Shown: in pieces, positions 63,228 through 64,000 of the stretch
How positions within the stretch are numbered: the stretch's first letter is position 1
How the letters are laid out: every line of letters starts with the position of its first letter
From: Clostridiales bacterium
GTDB taxonomy: Bacteria > Bacillota > Clostridia > Christensenellales > Pumilibacteraceae
Length of the DNA stretch: 64,000 nt
Assembly (NCBI GenBank): GCA_015055625.1
Contig: SVHU01000005.1
Span: 1-64,000, forward strand
Reading direction: 5' to 3'
The notes under the pieces: generated by a model
The model's database searches: none
The model's input: only the letters and a program-made list of their open reading frames with translations
Told to the model about the DNA's origin: nothing
Made by a program: the position numbers and the translations under genes

Positions 63228-63692
63228 ATGTTTGTTTTATGTCCTAGATGCGAACTTAATTACATTGAGGAAGAAGAAGAGTATTGCAAAATTTGCAAGG
63301 CAGAAATGGGTCTTATTGATCCTAACGAGGTATTTATGCCCGAGGATGATGAGGTTGAAGAAGGTAAGCTTTGTCCTATCTGCAAAATCAATTACATTGA
63401 AGACGGCGAAGAGATGTGTTTGATGTGCAAGCGTGAAAAGGAAGAGAAAGTTGCTGCTGAAAAAGCAGAGGAAGAGTCTATTAACAACTGGCGTGACGAA
63501 GATGTTACTGCTGATGACGAAGAAATGGAAATTTCGCTTTCCGACCTTGAGGAAGAAGAGGAAGAAGAGGAAGAGAAGTCTTCTAAGCGTAAAGATGACG
63601 ACGATTTTAACTACGACGTCGATCCTAACGACTTTATCGGCGACGATGAGGACGAAGAAGAGGAAGAAGAGGAAGACGACGACCTTCTTTAA
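63228..63692 (+). CDS. Acidic protein with duplicated zinc ribbon
   Basis: The 154-residue protein has two copies of CPxC-x-x-NYIE-x-x-EE-x-C-x-x-C (about residues 5-23 and 47-66), suggesting two zinc ribbons or one split ribbon. A long acidic tail (about 75-154) of Glu/Asp with a Lys-Arg break follows. The acidic run is encoded by a purine-rich GAGGAAGA tract. Such proteins occur widely in Clostridia with unknown role, perhaps in nucleic-acid or metal handling. GGAG precedes the ATG. Confidence 0.8.
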   Translation: MFVLCPRCELNYIEEEEEYCKICKAEMGLIDPNEVFMPEDDEVEEGKLCPICKINYIEDGEEMCLMCKREKEEKVAAEKAEEESINNWRDEDVTADDEEMEISLSDLEEEEEEEEEKSSKRKDDDDFNYDVDPNDFIGDDEDEEEEEEEDDDLL

Positions 63693-63711
63693 TGAAAAAA
63701 CTAAATAAAGT

Positions 63712-63742
63712 AAACGCCTTAGCTTTTTGCTTTGGCGTTTTT
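63712..63742 (+). terminator. Terminator of the zinc-ribbon gene
   Basis: Stem AAACGCC (63712-63718)/GGCGTTT (63734-63740) with inner AGC/GCT, T-run at the end. Confidence 0.8.
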
Positions 63743-63794
63743 ACGTTTATATCAAAAATAAATATTTTAAATGTTAAAAACAGGGTTAAAACGC

Positions 63795-63823
63795 TTTACA
63801 ACTTTAGCAGAATAAAGTATAAT
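63795..63823 (+). promoter_or_regulatory. Promoter of the final lipoprotein gene
   Basis: TTTACA (63795-63800), 17 bp, TATAAT (63818-63823). A CTTTAG/CTAAAG hairpin follows near 63843-63858 in the leader. Confidence 0.8.
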
Positions 63824-63908
63824 TTACATACTGCTTATATTGCTTTAGCCAACTAAAGTGATAAAGTGGGGTAAATTAAAAATTATTTATACAAGGAGAA
63901 AAAATAAA

Positions 63909-64000
63909 ATGAAAAAGATTATTACGTTTATTATGACGGCAATAATGGCAGCGGTAGCGCTTTTCAGCTTTACAGCTTGCGGTAGCGATCAAAAGACCGT
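63909..64000 (+). CDS. Lipoprotein, N-terminal end only (partial)
   Basis: A strong ribosome site (AAGGAG) precedes ATG 63909. The visible 30 residues form a lipoprotein signal peptide: two lysines, a hydrophobic core and lipobox FTA-Cys24 followed by Gly-Ser-Asp. The window ends inside the gene, so the function cannot be said. Solute-binding proteins of ABC transporters often start like this, but many other lipoproteins do too. Confidence 0.85.
   Translation, partial: MKKIITFIMTAIMAAVALFSFTACGSDQKT

Overview
The window looks like a chromosomal segment of an uncultured, probably gut-dwelling Bacillota of class Clostridia. The support is: moderately AT-rich DNA; strong AGGAGG-type ribosome binding sites; sharp TTGACA/TATAAT promoters with 17-bp spacing; many lipobox signal peptides; an L13-S9 operon; a FakA/FakB/PlsX exogenous fatty-acid operon; and a YyaC-type sporulation protein. 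No rRNA, tRNA, CRISPR array or prophage was seen. Identity and alignment statements were made by eye.

Layout. 1-8.2 kb: tail of an unknown gene and stacked terminators, then rmuC, a PHP-domain protein, a MATE transporter and a two-gene unit of a glycyl-radical enzyme plus an aldo/keto reductase. 8.2-14.7 kb, minus strand: fakA-plsX-fakB-fakB and an OmpR-type two-component system. 14.7-22.6 kb, plus strand: an orphan TetR regulator with a likely self-operator, a Gfo/Idh-like oxidoreductase, a DUF1653-HAD pair, a second two-component system joined to an 8-TM membrane protein and two paralogous 2-TM proteins, and an anchored protein of unknown function behind a transcribed leader. 23.0-40.2 kb: an accessory surface-polysaccharide locus built from a tandemly duplicated gene pair. 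Each pair has a GH43-like lipoprotein followed 14 nt later by a giant (1863-1959 aa) InlB-repeat/lectin-module lipoprotein. 40.4-53.1 kb: housekeeping murC, DUF1858-pth-mfd, a PrsA-like foldase, a HAD-IIA phosphatase with an unknown partner, yyaC, an enlarged CvpA-like protein and a hypothetical. 53.4-64 kb: a lipoprotein, rplM-rpsI, rsmA, a third giant lipoprotein ending in an SGNH (sialate O-acetylesterase-like) domain, a SLOG protein, an acidic zinc-ribbon protein and the start of another lipoprotein.

How it fits together. The three giant lipoproteins and two GH43-like lipoproteins share modules and are probably displayed on the cell surface to bind, cut and de-esterify a complex glycan. 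The peak of identity between the two pairs spans the junction of the two genes, which suggests recent gene conversion.

The clearest previously unexplained element is a 173-bp non-autonomous transposon (MITE). It is present twice, 13 kb apart, with one difference, 26-bp imperfect terminal inverted repeats and 8-bp target duplications. One copy sits one base after the stop codon of the second giant lipoprotein, between the gene and its terminator. Other points of interest are a glycyl-radical enzyme with a non-standard active-site cysteine loop and an untranslated transcript of about 220 nt starting near 21455.
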